A stretch of 64,000 bases of DNA, taken from NCBI GenBank assembly GCA_003508835.1, contig PUFA01000209.1, positions 2,025,001 to 2,089,000 on the forward strand, written 5' to 3'. Shown here one piece after another: positions 27,002 through 39,400 of this stretch; the first letter of the stretch is position 1; every line of letters starts with the position of its first letter. A program made the position numbers and the translations under genes. This DNA is from Eonycteris spelaea. Lineage: Eukaryota > Chordata > Mammalia > Chiroptera > Pteropodidae. The notes under the pieces are model-generated. The model did no database searches and was not told the origin of the DNA. It was given only the letters and a program-made list of their open reading frames with translations.

Positions 27002-27059
27002 TTCGGAAAGGCTACAGTATTTTACCAGGCTTCGAATCAGTGACTGTGACAGGGTTCAG
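27002..27059 (+). CDS. ADGRF5: ADGRF5 exon 6: SEA domain middle, 1-base deletion
   Basis: The acceptor is attttccag (ending 27001), the donor gtaaga at 27060. The exon is 58 bases, while the flanking phases (0 in, 2 out) require 59. It begins TTCGG where the family's Phe-Arg needs TTCCGG or similar, so one base is missing at about 27004-27006. After that point the conserved frame reads RKGYSILPGFESVTVTGF, matching human RKGYGILPGFKGVTVTGF. In the uncorrected frame a TGA follows within the exon. The lost base lies in a CC pair, so a sequencing error is possible. Confidence 0.85.
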
Positions 27060-27907
27060 GTAAGAAAGCTGTAATTTCATCATTTCTATCCAATGGCAGA
27101 AGCCAACTCATTAATGAAGGAGGAAAGCCAATTAGAAGGGTATCATCTGGGGGCTAAACAAGACCAGTTTGGTAGAGGTGATGACAACACCAGATTACTG
27201 GGGTTTAAAGAGACTTAAATATTGAGAACTGTAACTCACTACTTAAGAGGAAGGTAAAAAAAAAAAAAAGACTCATGTTCTTTCTATGCACACAAGAATT
27301 TTACAAAGATATGAGATAAGTTTGTAGTCTAGAGAGTTCAGAAATATAATCTAAAAGTGAAATAATCTCATGCAATGATGGCTTTATTGAAGAAAAGTTG
27401 GCCAGCCAGCCATGACCACAGATGCATGCTACAGTGTAAATTGCATCACCCTGGAGTTGGGCACTCTGGCAGACCTGAGAGGGTTTGCACAGTGTTTCAA
27501 AAACTTAGTTGCCAATCTTAAAAATTAAGAGTGTTTACAGAAACATTTAGGATTTTGACTTCACTTGACATTCAGTATATCTATAACCCTGGGCCAGGCC
27601 AGCATTGCTGTGTGACAACAATCTCTGCATTGTGTCTGCCACCCTATGACCAGCTTATGTGATTCAGTTCACTCATCCCTGTCTGGCTATTTTCTTCATT
27701 TGCATTCCCTGTCTGCAGACATGAGAGTGCAAGCTCTGCCTTGGGCTTCCAATTAGAGATTTAAAACACGTTGATTTCCATGAACTCTTGATGAAAAAAG
27801 TACCTAGGCTGTTTCTGCCATTTCGTTTTCCCATGCAAATAAATCATAAAGATCTAGATTCTTCCAGGTCACTTACTGCTTTACTGAACCGAGTGGTCTC
27901 CATCCAG
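27060..27907. other. Intron, nothing assigned
   Basis: About 850 bases with a short A run near 27257. No exon or clear repeat is visible. Confidence 0.5.
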
Positions 27908-28050
27908 GCCCGGAAGTGTGTATGTGAAATATGAAATCAGGACTACAACACCATCACCTGAAGAAATAAGCAAGGCAAATGAGCAAGTGATGCATAACCT
28001 TAATCAGACCTACAGAATGGACTACAATTCCTTTCAAGTAATTCCTAGTA
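27908..28050 (+). CDS. ADGRF5: ADGRF5 exon 7: SEA domain end with altered cleavage motif
   Basis: The acceptor is ccatccag (ending 27907), the donor gtaagt at 28051; 143 bases, phase 2 in and 1 out. The frame set by exon 6's conserved frame reads PGSVYVKYEIRTTTPS, then EISKANEQVMHNLNQTYRMD and YNSFQVIPSS. Human has GSVVV, the classical SEA autoproteolysis motif G-SVVV. Here it is GSVYV, still Gly-Ser but with Tyr inside the strand. The frame is open. Confidence 0.9.
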
Positions 28051-28431
28051 GTAAGTAGAACATTGCTACATTTTTCCTATACATAGATTCTATTTAGATA
28101 TAGCAATGGTGTTTATCGTGATGTTTAACCTAGGAAATTACATTAAGATATCCTCTGTGGAGATAGTCTCCAGTTCCTAGAATAGAAGATTATGGGTCAT
28201 CTCCTTGTCTTAGGCTGACACAGAGCCTCCCAACAGGGCTAATGTCACTAGTGGTGAAAGGTTTGCAGGGGGAGAGATTTTATAAGGGAGCCACAGAGCC
28301 ATCTGGGTTTATAGATTTTTAAACACCTAAAAAAAGCCCAAAACATCCATAAAAAGTAAAACTAACATTGTGGTGAGAGTTGGGATATGAAATGAAATGC
28401 AATGATATTAAATCGAAGGCCATTGTTGTTT

Positions 28432-28590
28432 TAGAACAATGGTTCTCAAGATGTGGCCCCAGCATCACCTGGGAACTTGTGAGAACTGCAAATTCTTGGG
28501 GCCATCCTAGATCAACTAGGACCAATCTGTGTTTCAATTAGGCCTTTAGGTGATTCTGGTACACAGGATAGCTTGAGAACCGCTGCTTTG
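28432..28590 (+). mobile_element. MER5A (hAT-Charlie) DNA transposon remnant
   Basis: Terminal motifs 'ggttctcaag' and 'cttgagaacc' form inverted repeats, and the interior has 'agcatcacctgggaactt' and 'aggtgattctggtac', typical of MER5A. It is non-autonomous and ancient. Confidence 0.7.
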
Positions 28591-30019
28591 GATCACATAT
28601 AGCAGTAGTAAGAATCCTAGGATTTTAGATGGTCTCCTCCATTTTACAAATGGGGTTCACAGTTGGGCTCTGCTGTGAGTAAGTGGGTGGGCCTATTGTT
28701 GCTTGGGGGGTAGTAAAGGGAGTTGGCTGGGCAGAGATTTGATGGGCAGGAATTGGCTGGCAGATGTTCTGGGTAACTCAGCCCCATGGTCCCCCAGCGA
28801 AGGTGGCTCTCCTTTGGAGCAATGCGGTCCACTGTGGGGGAGGGCGCCTCAAGAACCACTGCACAGCTGGGGGAAAGGGTGTCCTTTTCAGCAGGTAGGC
28901 CATCCTCAAAGCAGGTGTGTACTCTTCCTCATTACCTGCTGATAGTTTTAGACATCAGATTACTTTTAAAAATAAAATCCTGAAAGAGATATACACATGC
29001 TAAGAAAGTGGTAACACACAAGCAAGATAAAATAGCAAAATAAAAATTCAGAATGAATAAGGCAGTGACAACAGAGATGAAAACCAGAAAATTAAAGGAA
29101 AGATAATAAGAGGCCTAAAAGTGTGTACTCACACAGAAACAATTTTAGCAATGCCATTACTTCCTGACCCCTAATACCATCTCACCAACGACAGATGCTT
29201 TGTCCTGGAAAATTCTTTTTATTTACAGTTCTGAGGATAGAGGAGAACAGCAGTTTCTACCACAGTAAGCTTCAATTATGATTATTCTTCCCCCCAAATT
29301 TCAGTTGTGCTGATGAAGGTCAGCCATTTAAATAAATAAGTATCCAGGAGTTTTACTGAGAGGTGGTGTCAGTTCAGGAATAATGGCTCTGACAGTACAG
29401 TTCACAGAAGTGCTTTAATATCCATGGTTTATTCTTCCAAAGAACAATGAAATTATGGATGGTGCTTGATCCCCCTTTCCTGCAGGGGTCTACATCTCTC
29501 TCTGTCTTCCTTTGAAGACCACAATGTGATTCTATGATATACACAGCCTTACGCTAATGAACAAACATGAATGTATGTCGTATGCAACACTAGTGGGGAA
29601 CTCGGACACCATCCTGCTCTCCATAGTGCTGCTGGTGTTTCCCCAGAACACAAATATCCAAAAAAAGTCAAATGACTAAGTACTTTTTAAAAATTGTAAT
29701 TACATTTGGCAGGCAGGGAGAGGAAAAGAACAAGAATTAAAAAACGTTGAATGAAGGAGTTGGGATCAGAAACTTATTTTTAAATTCGTCTTTATGAAAC
29801 ATGAAGGGCACATGGCAATCTTCACAATAGTTCCATTGATTTTGTCATCTATTAACCTCTGGTGATATTTGATTAATTAGCAGGGTCCCTTAACCAGAAT
29901 GCTCCTTTCTTTAATCACTCCCAATTAATTTATGATCAGTTCCATACAACCAAATAATACTAGCAATGTTACTAATCATAGTAATTAGCAATAATAGTAA
30001 TGAAAAGAGGGACATTATT

Positions 30020-30200
30020 ACTGCATCGTTTCTATGTTAAACCCAGTGTGTTGCACGTATTTCATCTTCATATATTCCGTGAGACAGATGTTATTATCTT
30101 CATTTTACAGGCGAAGAAAGGGAGGCTCAGAGAGGGTAAATAATTTGCTCAAGGACACATAGTAACTCAAGTCTGTGTGACTTCAAAGCCAGTTCACTAT
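30020..30200 (+). repeat. MIR SINE
   Basis: The MIR core and tail are present: 'ttatcttcattttacaggcg', 'ggctcagagagggtaaataa' and 'ggacacatagtaactcaag'. Confidence 0.7.
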
Positions 30201-30634
30201 ATTAAATATTTTCAGATGGCCTTCATTCCTAATAGTTGAACATGATTTTTTAAAATCTTATTTTACTCTGGAGCCCCTCCCCCTCCCAAAAGTGATAAGA
30301 AATGTTTAGATACCTTGATAATTTAACCAGAACATCGTACCACCACAAATTAATTGTATGGTGTTTTAGCCCCATGTTTACAATATGGAGAGCATCTGGC
30401 CTGAGCATGAGGCCCTGTGCATATGAAGTGGAGGCTTCTGATTTCCTCAACACATGGAACTCAGAGCACAAGAAACAGCTTGGAAGGGAAAAAACTGCCT
30501 GTTGTATAAGCAAAGGATGACTTTGAAAGACACACAAAAATAACAAATGTTGTGTCTTTATTTCTGTGAGATGACTTAATGCAGTGGTTCTCTAGAATTT
30601 TACTGTGAAATAATAATAGATACTGTTTCCCTAA

Positions 30635-30780
30635 ATCAGGTCCCAAGGTAGCTTGCACTGCTTTCCAGACAAGGGAGATAAGGCTCAGAGAGGCTAAGCA
30701 AGTTGCCCAGGGTCACACAGCTGATGTAGCCCAGAACAAGGATTCAAATTCAGACTTGTGTGCTTATAAAGCTCCCACAC
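30635..30780 (+). repeat. MIR SINE fragment
   Basis: The MIR tail is well preserved: 'aaggctcagagaggctaagc', 'aagttgcccagggtcacaca' and 'gctgatg'. It lies about 450 bases after another MIR in the same orientation. Confidence 0.75.
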
Positions 30781-31305
30781 TTAAGGCCCATGAGGATTAG
30801 GACTTAAAAAATTGTTTCCCAGGAAGACTTAATTATTTAAAAAATTTCCCCCTATTTTAATACATGAAAAACTTAGAATAAAGCTTTCAGTTATCATGAG
30901 ATACCAGTTATTGAGAAAAAGTAGCTGATTTCAAGACAGGAACAAAGAAACTTGATACTTAAGTTTTTTGGTGTGGCTTTTTCATAAGCAAATGAGCAGT
31001 TTTCTACCAGACTATTCGAAGTATTGAAAATAGCTTTAGGATCCCCATTTCTACCACCTAGGACTCTTAAATGTACACAGACCCCCAAATGAAAGCCATG
31101 TCAGTATCTGGCAGGCTGCCACTCTTCGGGTCTCAGATACCAGCTGTCTGGGGATGGAACAAGGAGGGCGCGCTGCCTTTCCTTGTTGGCACCACAGATG
31201 CGGCGCCGACCTCCTGAGAACATTTGTGGAGGGGCATCTGGTGAGTAGCACCAATTACATTTATTTGCTTTGGAATCCTCATAATCTTTTTCTTTGTGTT
31301 TCTAG

Positions 31306-31526
31306 ATGAAACTAAGTTCTTCATCGTCCCAGAAATCGTCTTTGAAGGGGATACGGTAACTCTGATGTGTGAAAGTGAAGTTTTGTCCTCCAACATGTCC
31401 TGGCACCATGTCCAAGGCACTCTGATATCCAGAACAGCAGCAGATTCTCGATTTACAGCTCTGTGTTCAACAACGTGACCTCAGTGTCACGCCTCATTAT
31501 TCGTAACGTCACTCAGGAAGACGCAG
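31306..31526 (+). CDS. ADGRF5: ADGRF5 exon 8: Ig-like domain 1, 1-base deletion
   Basis: The acceptor is gtttctag (ending 31305), the donor gtgggt at 31527. The exon is 221 bases where phase 1 to 1 requires a multiple of three. The first part reads NETKFFIVPEIVFEGDTVTL and continues to the Ig cysteine (LMC) and MSW tryptophan. Near 31410-31424 the frame slips by one base. The continuing conserved frame is DIQNSSRFSIYSSVFNNVT, then SVSRLIIRNVTQEDAG, which matches human. Read without correction, translation stops at TGA 31476-31478. The lost base is not in an obvious homopolymer. Confidence 0.88.
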
Positions 31527-31848
31527 GTGGGTTTCTGTTCAATGATTGGTGGCAGAGAAGGAATGAAGAGCCCATAAAGAAGCCCATAGAAAGTGTATGG
31601 CATTTTCCTCTTGGAAAAGAAGTCACCAGGCTCCATTTTTCAAAACTGAAAATAGTCTCATAGCATATCAGCCAAGCGAATTTAGCCTTGGGAGACAAAT
31701 ACAGTTTTCCATTTACTGAGGCTTCTGAGTTGGAAACTGAGACTAAAATCAGACTTTTATTTTAATTTTTTTTAAATTTTAAGACAGCTTTGTTGAGGTG
31801 GCACTGACAATAAGCAGTACACATTTAAAGTATACAATTTAATAATTT

Positions 31849-31894
<46 letters not shown>

Positions 31895-32476
31895 CTGTGA
31901 AACTATCATCATAATTGGAATAGTGAGCATATCTATCCTTACCACCCATTTTTTTGTTCTCCATTATAATCCCTTCCATCTGCCCCTGCTTGCCGTCCCT
32001 CCCAGCCACTGTAGAAGGAGAAGTCTTAAACCTGACATTCTAGAATTTAATGACCCCTTCGAAATCCAGAATGAGAAGTTTCTCTGAATGAGAAGTTGGG
32101 TTGTGGACACATGGGTCCTATCACATCTTTGTCAATTCAGATTTTACCCAAATTATCCACAATCTTCTAATTCCCCAGGGCTTTCCAATGTTTCCTTTCT
32201 ATTTCCTCTATCTTCACACTTTTCTCTTACCAGCAACACCTTTGAGATTTCTGCTATTTCCTTGAAGATGTCTCTACTCTTTAACTTGTAACATCAGAAA
32301 TATCTGCACTGACCTGCATTTCCTACATGTTCCTCTAGGGTTGTTTAGACCAAGTCTCAGATGCATTTGAAACAGTGTTTCTTGAAGCACTGACATGACA
32401 CATGAGATGAGGCTATCATTCTTCTAAGATGATACGTGTGTGTAGTAATAGTAAATGCTTTGTGGATTCTTTGCAG
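31527..32476. other. Intron: L1M fragment and (TA)n
   Basis: About 950 bases. An antisense old L1 3' fragment (about 31770-31990) is interrupted by a (TA)n tract at 31853-31891. No exon is present. Confidence 0.6.
31770..31990 (-). mobile_element. L1M 3' fragment with internal (TA)n
   Basis: The text 'cacatttaaagtatacaatt' before the TA tract and 'ctgtgaaactatcatcataa' after it resemble the antisense 3' end of old L1 elements. Confidence 0.55.
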
Positions 32477-32680
32477 GTGAATATAGTTGCAAACTGGCAT
32501 TAGATATTTTTGAATATGAGTCAAGAAAAAGGCTTAATGTTACACCCATCCGAATTTTGGCAAATGAAGAAATGAAGGTGACGTGTGACAACAATCCTGT
32601 ATCTTTGAACTGCTGCAGTGAGATTAACGTTAACTGGAGTAAAATAGAATGGAAGCAGGAGGGGAAGATAAACATTCCAG
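32477..32680 (+). CDS. ADGRF5: ADGRF5 exon 9: Ig1 end and Ig2 start
   Basis: The acceptor is tttgcag (ending 32476), the donor gtaaga at 32681; 204 bases, phase 1 to 1, open. It supplies the second Ig1 cysteine (GEYSCKLALDIFEYE) and begins Ig2 with IRILANEEMKVTCDNNPVSL, NCC and INVNWSKIEWKQEGKINIP. These match human almost residue for residue. Confidence 0.94.
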
Positions 32681-34638
32681 GTAAGAACGTTAGATCCCCT
32701 TTTGCAAATAGGTTTTTGCCTTTTGGCCAAGAAAAATTGGGAGATGCCGGGTGTAAAAGAAGAAATGTCAGATGGCTTCCCCCCCCCCCCCAAGCTTCAG
32801 ACTGTGAAAAAGTGCTAGGTTTGATGCCAGCTCCAGCTTAGCCATTCTAGAACAAAATTCCAAAAATATGTACATACAAATGTCATGGATTGTAGACAAG
32901 ATGCTGGCAGAGAAGACCCAAGAGGTGAGTGACCTGATAACTTAGCTTCATAACACCTCCAGCCTACAGAAAATCTTGTCCCCACTTTCCTTTCCTTTCC
33001 ATCTTCCACATAGAGCTAACGGTGAGTCACTGGCTTTGCTTCAGGAGTCTGACTTGGAACTTCTCATTTCTGTGTCTCTTTTCTTGCTGTCTGTCCTTCT
33101 CATTCTTCTGCCTTTGTATCCGTACTTTCCTCTATATTATCTAATTTTGGGTCTCTAGGTTTTTGGGTTTTTTTTTCATCTCTCTGTGTAGACCTGTTTA
33201 CCTTTCGATTGTTTCCTGTCAACTTCTGATCCTGTTTGCTTTCATTTTAGCTTGAGATCATACTTGAAATTCCCTCCACCCCTTCAAGTTTATACTGATG
33301 AATGATAATAATAATAAATTAAAATAGAAATGCTAACTCTGTGTTATGTAACAGTTTATAATTAACCAATTAAAAAAAAATTATTACTTTTAATCTCATT
33401 TAAACTTGACCACAAGTTTGAAGCTGGCATTTGTTGCTTCCAATTTTCAAATAAGAAAACTGAGTCCAAATTAAATGACTTATTCAAGGTTGTCACAAGA
33501 GGGAAAGAAAAAGAATTGGAACTCACATCAAGCTTGTTTCATAAGACCAGTGTTTATCTTGGCCAAACTATATTATCATGCCTGGTGAGCCAGCACTGGA
33601 GCAAGCTGACTTTTTGGCAGAGTTTGTACTGAGCAGAAGACTGTTTTCTGCCTAGAACCCTCAAGTAATAAGATCCAGTCCTTCCCTTAAGAAATGACAG
33701 TATTAAGTACTCATCTTTGCAGTAAAAAAATAATAATAATAATTTAAGTAAAATGTGGCTTTACCCATGAGCTACATTAGTGTTGGCAGAGACTTTATAT
33801 TGCAAAGACTTTGCCAACAGACTATATTAACTTATAAAAATAAAACAATTATCAATTTACATGCAACTTTTCCTGAGCACAGCTATTTGCAAAGCATATT
33901 TCAGCTGCAGCATTTGTATTCAACTTTAAAGTATTCATAAGAATGGGAAAGGCATCTTATACTGTTGAAAATGTCGACACATGGTACATTTAGTCACTTC
34001 CCTGATTTTTAAGGAAGAGGAGGTGTGAGCATCCTGAAGGAACTGCCAGATGGGAAAAAGACCTTGCAAACTCCTGTGGTATTGACTTAGAAGCTTTCAA
34101 CTCAGAGATGAAAAGCCTTGCTCTCTGGTAGAGGAACCAGGAAGTCTGCAGTGCAGATGCTCAGGGACCTTTCTGTAGCCACCACTTCTTCAGACATTCC
34201 TAGTGCCCAGTGTTGGCTGAACTAACTGCCAAACAATGGATTTCCTGTCACAGGGCTGGCCGCCTGGGACCTACAGAAATCAGGTCTCTGATGAATTTAG
34301 CTTCTGCTCTCTGCACCCTGCCCTTTTCCCCTGTCCCGTGCTGCCCCCTCTCTACAGCAATCTTTTTCCAGATTTCCCAAGTGCTTTAGCACTCATTTTT
34401 CCTATTTATCTATATAAATAATTCACCCCAAACATTTGAATGTATTACTTCTTCACCAAAACAGATGTGTTCATTTTCAAAATACTCTGGAAAGAGGTAA
34501 GACAGAAAGGAGTAATCAGCAATGGTAGAATTTCTAGCTTTAAGAGAGGGGATGTCTTGAACAGGGAGGGATTTTTGTTGTTTTTCAAATCAGTTGGTGC
34601 CAACTATGATATTAATGATAGTGGTATCAGAAGTAATA

Positions 34639-35103
34639 CAGTAGTGGCTCCTTATCCATGGGAGATACATTCCAAGACACCCAGTAGATGCCTGAAGCCA
34701 CAGATAGTAAGTACTACACCCTGGATATACTGTTTTTTTCCTATACATACATACCTATGATAAAGTTTGATATATAAATTAGGCACAGTAAGAGATTAAA
34801 AATAACTAATAGTAAAAAAGAACAATTATAACAATGCTTTATAATAAAAGTTATGTGAATGCGGTCTCTCTCAAAATATCTTGTTGTACTATATGTACAG
34901 CATGGATTTGCTAGACAAAAAGATGCTTCACATCCTGGGTGGAACGGAGCTGGATAGCACAAGATGTCATCCACTATGGCGTGCAATTCAAAACTTATGA
35001 ATTGTTTATTTCTGGAATTTTCCATCTAATATTTTCAGACCACAGTTGACTATGGACAACTGAAATGGCTGAAAGCAAAACTTCGGATAAAGGGGAACTA
35101 CTC
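34639..35103. mobile_element. Tigger-like (TcMar) DNA transposon remnant
   Basis: The left end 'cagtagtggctccttatcca' and right end 'ggataaaggggaactactc' are imperfect inverted repeats. TA dinucleotides flank both ends (34637-34638 and 35104-35105), as expected for a Tc1/mariner target duplication. The interior has no transposase frame, so it is a 465-bp non-autonomous, decayed copy. Confidence 0.75.
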
Positions 35104-35112
35104 TAGTATTAA

Positions 35113-35159
<47 letters not shown>
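35113..35159 (+). repeat. (TAG)n microsatellite
   Basis: About 15 uninterrupted TAG units lie directly behind the Tigger-like element. The polythreonine open frame on the other strand is an artefact of it. Confidence 0.95.
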
Positions 35160-36697
35160 ATACAGGCACTAATGGTTGGTATTATTAGTATAGCTTGTAG
35201 TTTTTCTGTATCCAATACTAGCTCTGCCTGTATAGGAATGTATTTACAAGCTGAGGGAATTTAGGGGCAACAGAGTTTACAGACTCGCCATAGCTTCTTA
35301 TGTGGTATGATGACAAAAAACAATGACGCCTTAATTCCCACTTTGCCCACAAGTTAGGACACTTCCCAGATGAGTTCATAAACCTTTTTGTGGCCCATCC
35401 ACATTCCCTTGGCCCATCATCATGCAGAATATTTATAAAACAATTGAATCTTTACAAGAGGGTGTCAGCTCCCTCCTTGCTGACTGTCAAGGCATATGAC
35501 AATGTGAAGCAGCACACTGAGTGACCTGTGAGAGGAAACTGGCTCAAACTCCACAATCTCTCTTTCTGTGTCTTTCTTCCCAATTACCCCACTTAAGCTT
35601 TTCAGTTTGTGTTATAGTATGTGATTATGTGCCGTCTGAATGTTCTTTTTGCAGCCAAACAGAGCATAAGTAAGAGACAAAAAAGTGAGAATGCCTTTTT
35701 CCCCTTATTGAATGGAAATCAGTCTTGTGGCTTTAAGTCACTTTATAAAGTGCCTCTAGAAGCAGGCCTGCCCCAGGGACTAAAGTGAGACCTAAGTAGA
35801 GAAGCAACTAGAAGTAGCAAGTAGCAGTTAGAGGCAGCATTCTCATTGTGGCTGCACATGAGGCACACCTTTTTTGCTTTTTAAAAAGACCAGGTGTCAG
35901 GGCTCCCCCCTGGAGCAACTAAATCAGAATCTCTGAGACGGGACTCCTGGCAGTAGCATATTTTCTTGAATTTCACAGGAGATCTTGTTGGGCAAAGGGT
36001 CATGAGAACCATGGATTTAGTCCAATCCTTCATTTACACACTAGGAAATTGAGGTGTTCAGGGTCTCCCTGACAGTGGCAAAGTGTCCCATCTCCTTATC
36101 CACTGCTTTCTCTCCTTCTCCACCGTGTCCCTCTCTGTGTTCCTAAGCGATGGCACAGACAGATCTGATTTTAAATATTGATCCACAAAATTGGATTTAA
36201 AAAAAGGAAAAAGGAAAAGAAAGAACTTTAGCCATGTCTTCTGGAAAAATCAGCCTTACAACCTGTGCTTTCCAGTAATATAGTCTAGGGTCCTGAAAAG
36301 CTGGGATTCCAGCCGGGGAATGTGCCCTCTTCCTGATGCAGGGGCTAGGTCGTGTCACTGACTTTTGTTTACAAATAATGATAATGGTTCCTACTTTACA
36401 AGACTTCTGAGGGGTGAATAACTGAGACGATAAACGTAAACATTTGAAACGGACCTGAATATTGTGAATCTGCCACGCGAATCTGCCACACTATTTTCTG
36501 ATGATGATAGCTTTAACCCCTTTCCCATTTGCCCTGAGAATACTTACTGGAGGCTCTTGCACCTGCAGTATTTACTCTGAGATAACTCACAGATTACAGT
36601 CCTAACCTAATCCTCAAAGTTTGCCATGAAATACCTTACTTTTATTATTTTCGCATCGCTCTACTATATCGATAATCTTTGGAAACAAATGATGTAA

Positions 36698-36808
<111 letters not shown>

Positions 36809-37394
36809 TAAATACCGATCATCCTGTGTTTTTTATTACATTAGGATTAGAGACAAAGTAAGTGATAGTTAGAAATAGCTCCAAGAACAGTTTTTATATT
36901 TTATTCTCACATTGAAAACCAGTAAAAGAGCAAGCTGAATTTTTTTTTCTCTCTAAACAAGAAATGAGTTAAAAACTATGCCCTCACTTTCCCTTGGGTG
37001 GTGGAAAATCTTCCTTGGATATTATCCAACCTTGAGCAGCAAACTTGTAATTGCATACCATCTCTTCTTCAGAAAGCAGAACACTTGCTTAGCTGCATTC
37101 AATACTTTCTGGGCAAGACCTTGAGGTGCACAGCTCCAGGGGTATTGTATGAAATACAGTGTGAATGCCGCCAATTCAGAGGTCCTACTTTGGTTTTCTG
37201 AGTTTACGGTCTCTTTGGAACCTTATCTCCACTCTCCCTACAGGTTTTAGCTTCACAGAAATACTAGTTTTCCCAAACAAGACAAGCATGCTGCTGCTTC
37301 TGGACATTGGCTTATATCGGTGGTTTCTGATTTAACTGAAGAATCCTTTCTTTAATCAAAATCTTGTGTGGTTGTTTAATGTGGGGTTTCCATG

Positions 37395-37590
37395 GCATAG
37401 CAACATTTTAGACCAGATCATTCTCTGTTGAGAGGCCCTGTCCTGTGCATTGCCAAATGTTTATCAGCATCCTGGCCTCTACTCACTAGATGCCAGTAGT
37501 AACCCAGTATCAGTAGCCAAAAATGTCCCAGATATTGCCAAATGCCCCCAAAGAGGCAAAATTGCCACTGGTTGAGAATCACACATCTGA
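37395..37590 (-). mobile_element. MER20 (hAT-Charlie) DNA transposon remnant
   Basis: The interior reads as MER20 in reverse: 'ctgtcctgtgcattgccaaa', 'tttatcagcatcctggcctc', 'actcactagatgccagtagt' and 'gccactggttgagaatcaca'. It is ancient and non-coding. Confidence 0.8.
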
Positions 37591-37999
37591 TATGTAAAGC
37601 AGACCAGAGTGAGGCTACTTGAGTTATAGAAAAGCTATAGACCCACATGGATTATTACCCTCACACCCCCGAACCCAGCCCCAGCTCCTGAAGCAGGTTT
37701 GTGGAATACCCAAGTTCTCCAAAGAGTGCTGATTCACACACACACAACCTGCATAGAACTGCATATCAGAACATCACAGCCATCATTTCTATCTGTGCCT
37801 TTTGAGTCCTAGAGCAAATCACCCCTCTTCTCTGAAATCTTCCCTAGTCTCCCAGCTAAAACTTCCCTCCTTTAATCTTCATAATATATTCATTTCACTC
37901 TTATGACATTTATCTACTGTGTATTATCATTATTTCTGTACATCTCTTTTATGCTCTATCTTACATAGCTCATTGTCTGGAACATTAGTTTAGTGAGAA

Positions 38000-39400
38000 A
38001 AGCTGAGCTTGAAGGATGAGTAAAAATCAATAGGAGGAGGGATGGAGAATATTCCAGGTCTGAACACAGGTATAAGGTATGAAGCTACAGGGCATGCTGA
38101 AGGTCCAAGACTTGACCTGGTTTTTTTAAAAAAGTGAGTTTGATGAGATGAAAAGTACAAAGGCAGATTGGAATCATACTGTGAATAAATGCATAGACCA
38201 CACTAAGGAGATTTTAGTTAATTTTGTAGGCAATGGTGAGATTTTAAAAATAAAAGGAGGGAATGGACTGATCAGGGATGATCGGCTGAACTTTAGAAAA
38301 GCAAATTTTAGAAAATAAGAATAAATTTTAAAAACAAATGTTAAGCTAGTATAGCCAATAGATTGAATGGGGCAAATAACCAAAATAGAGACTCAGTTAC
38401 AACAACATGCAGTTGCGGCCCAGGCTAGTGACCATGAGTTGGAGTGGATAAGACAGTTATGAGATGTTTTAGAAGTATAACCTGAAAAATTTTACAACTG
38501 ATTGGAACTGGAATGTGAGGAAATGTAATTAAAAGTGACCTCAATAATTTTAATTCTGTGAAATGCCAATAGAAGAAACATTAGAACATGGACGGGTTTT
38601 GTCTATGGAGAAGAAAGATAAGTTCTTAGTGGGACATGTTGAGTTGGAGGTACCTCAAATGTCAAAGTGATACCCGAGAACTTGCTTCTGGGTTTCCAAC
38701 ATGGGTATTTCTCTTAGAGATAAAGGGGCTGGTCATCCAAATACAGGATATAATAGGAGCCATGGGTGGTGTGTAGATGAGATTGCCCAATGAGAGAGTA
38801 GAGATAGAGAAGAGATAAGGAAAAAGGTCAATATCAGAATGCTTGGAGCAAGACTACTATCCTGGGGGCACCAATATTTATGAAGTAGCCTAGGAAGTAG
38901 ACCCAGAAATAGAGATAAAGAGAGAAAAGAAGCAGGAAAGACTTGTGGAACCGAGTAAGTCAAGTCACAGAGAAGGTAGTCAGCAGAACAGGATGCTCCA
39001 GGTAGCATGAGAAAAGCCACTGGATGTGATAAAGAGGAAGTCACAGTTGACCTTAAAGAACACTTTAGGTAGCGTATAGGAGAAAGACAGTAAATTACAA
39101 TGGTCTGATGAAAAGTGAGAGTGGAAGACTAAAGGTGACAAATGCAGAGCTTTGCGGTGCAAAGAGAGGAAGAAAATGCTGTAGTGGCTAGAAGAGCTTT
39201 CAGGTTTGGGGGAAAGATTATTTTAGGAGGGAAAGATTTGAATATATTTGGTGGTTGACATGAAAAAGCTCCAGGAAAGATTAAAAACACAAGGGAGAAG
39301 AATGATAAAGGATAGAATAGGGCCTGGAGGAACTGGAAGAAGTGAGTTTGCAAGAAATAAGTGGAGGGTTGAGCCATAGAGATAAGTAGAAACACTTGTG
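38000..39400. repeat. Purine-rich diverged repeat-like stretch, family not assigned
   Basis: About 1.4 kb is strongly purine-biased on the + strand. Phrases such as 'gacatgttgagttggaggta' recall a common old mammalian interspersed repeat, but I cannot name the family. No open frame of interest is present on the + strand, and minus-strand frames are Ser/Leu/Phe-rich composition artefacts. Confidence 0.35.

Larger units (their letters stand above)
28051..31305. other. Intron: MER5A, MIRs
   Basis: No coding exon is seen. The stretch includes a MER5A element (28432-28590) and two MIR fragments (about 30020-30200 and 30635-30780). The rest is unassigned. Confidence 0.6.
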
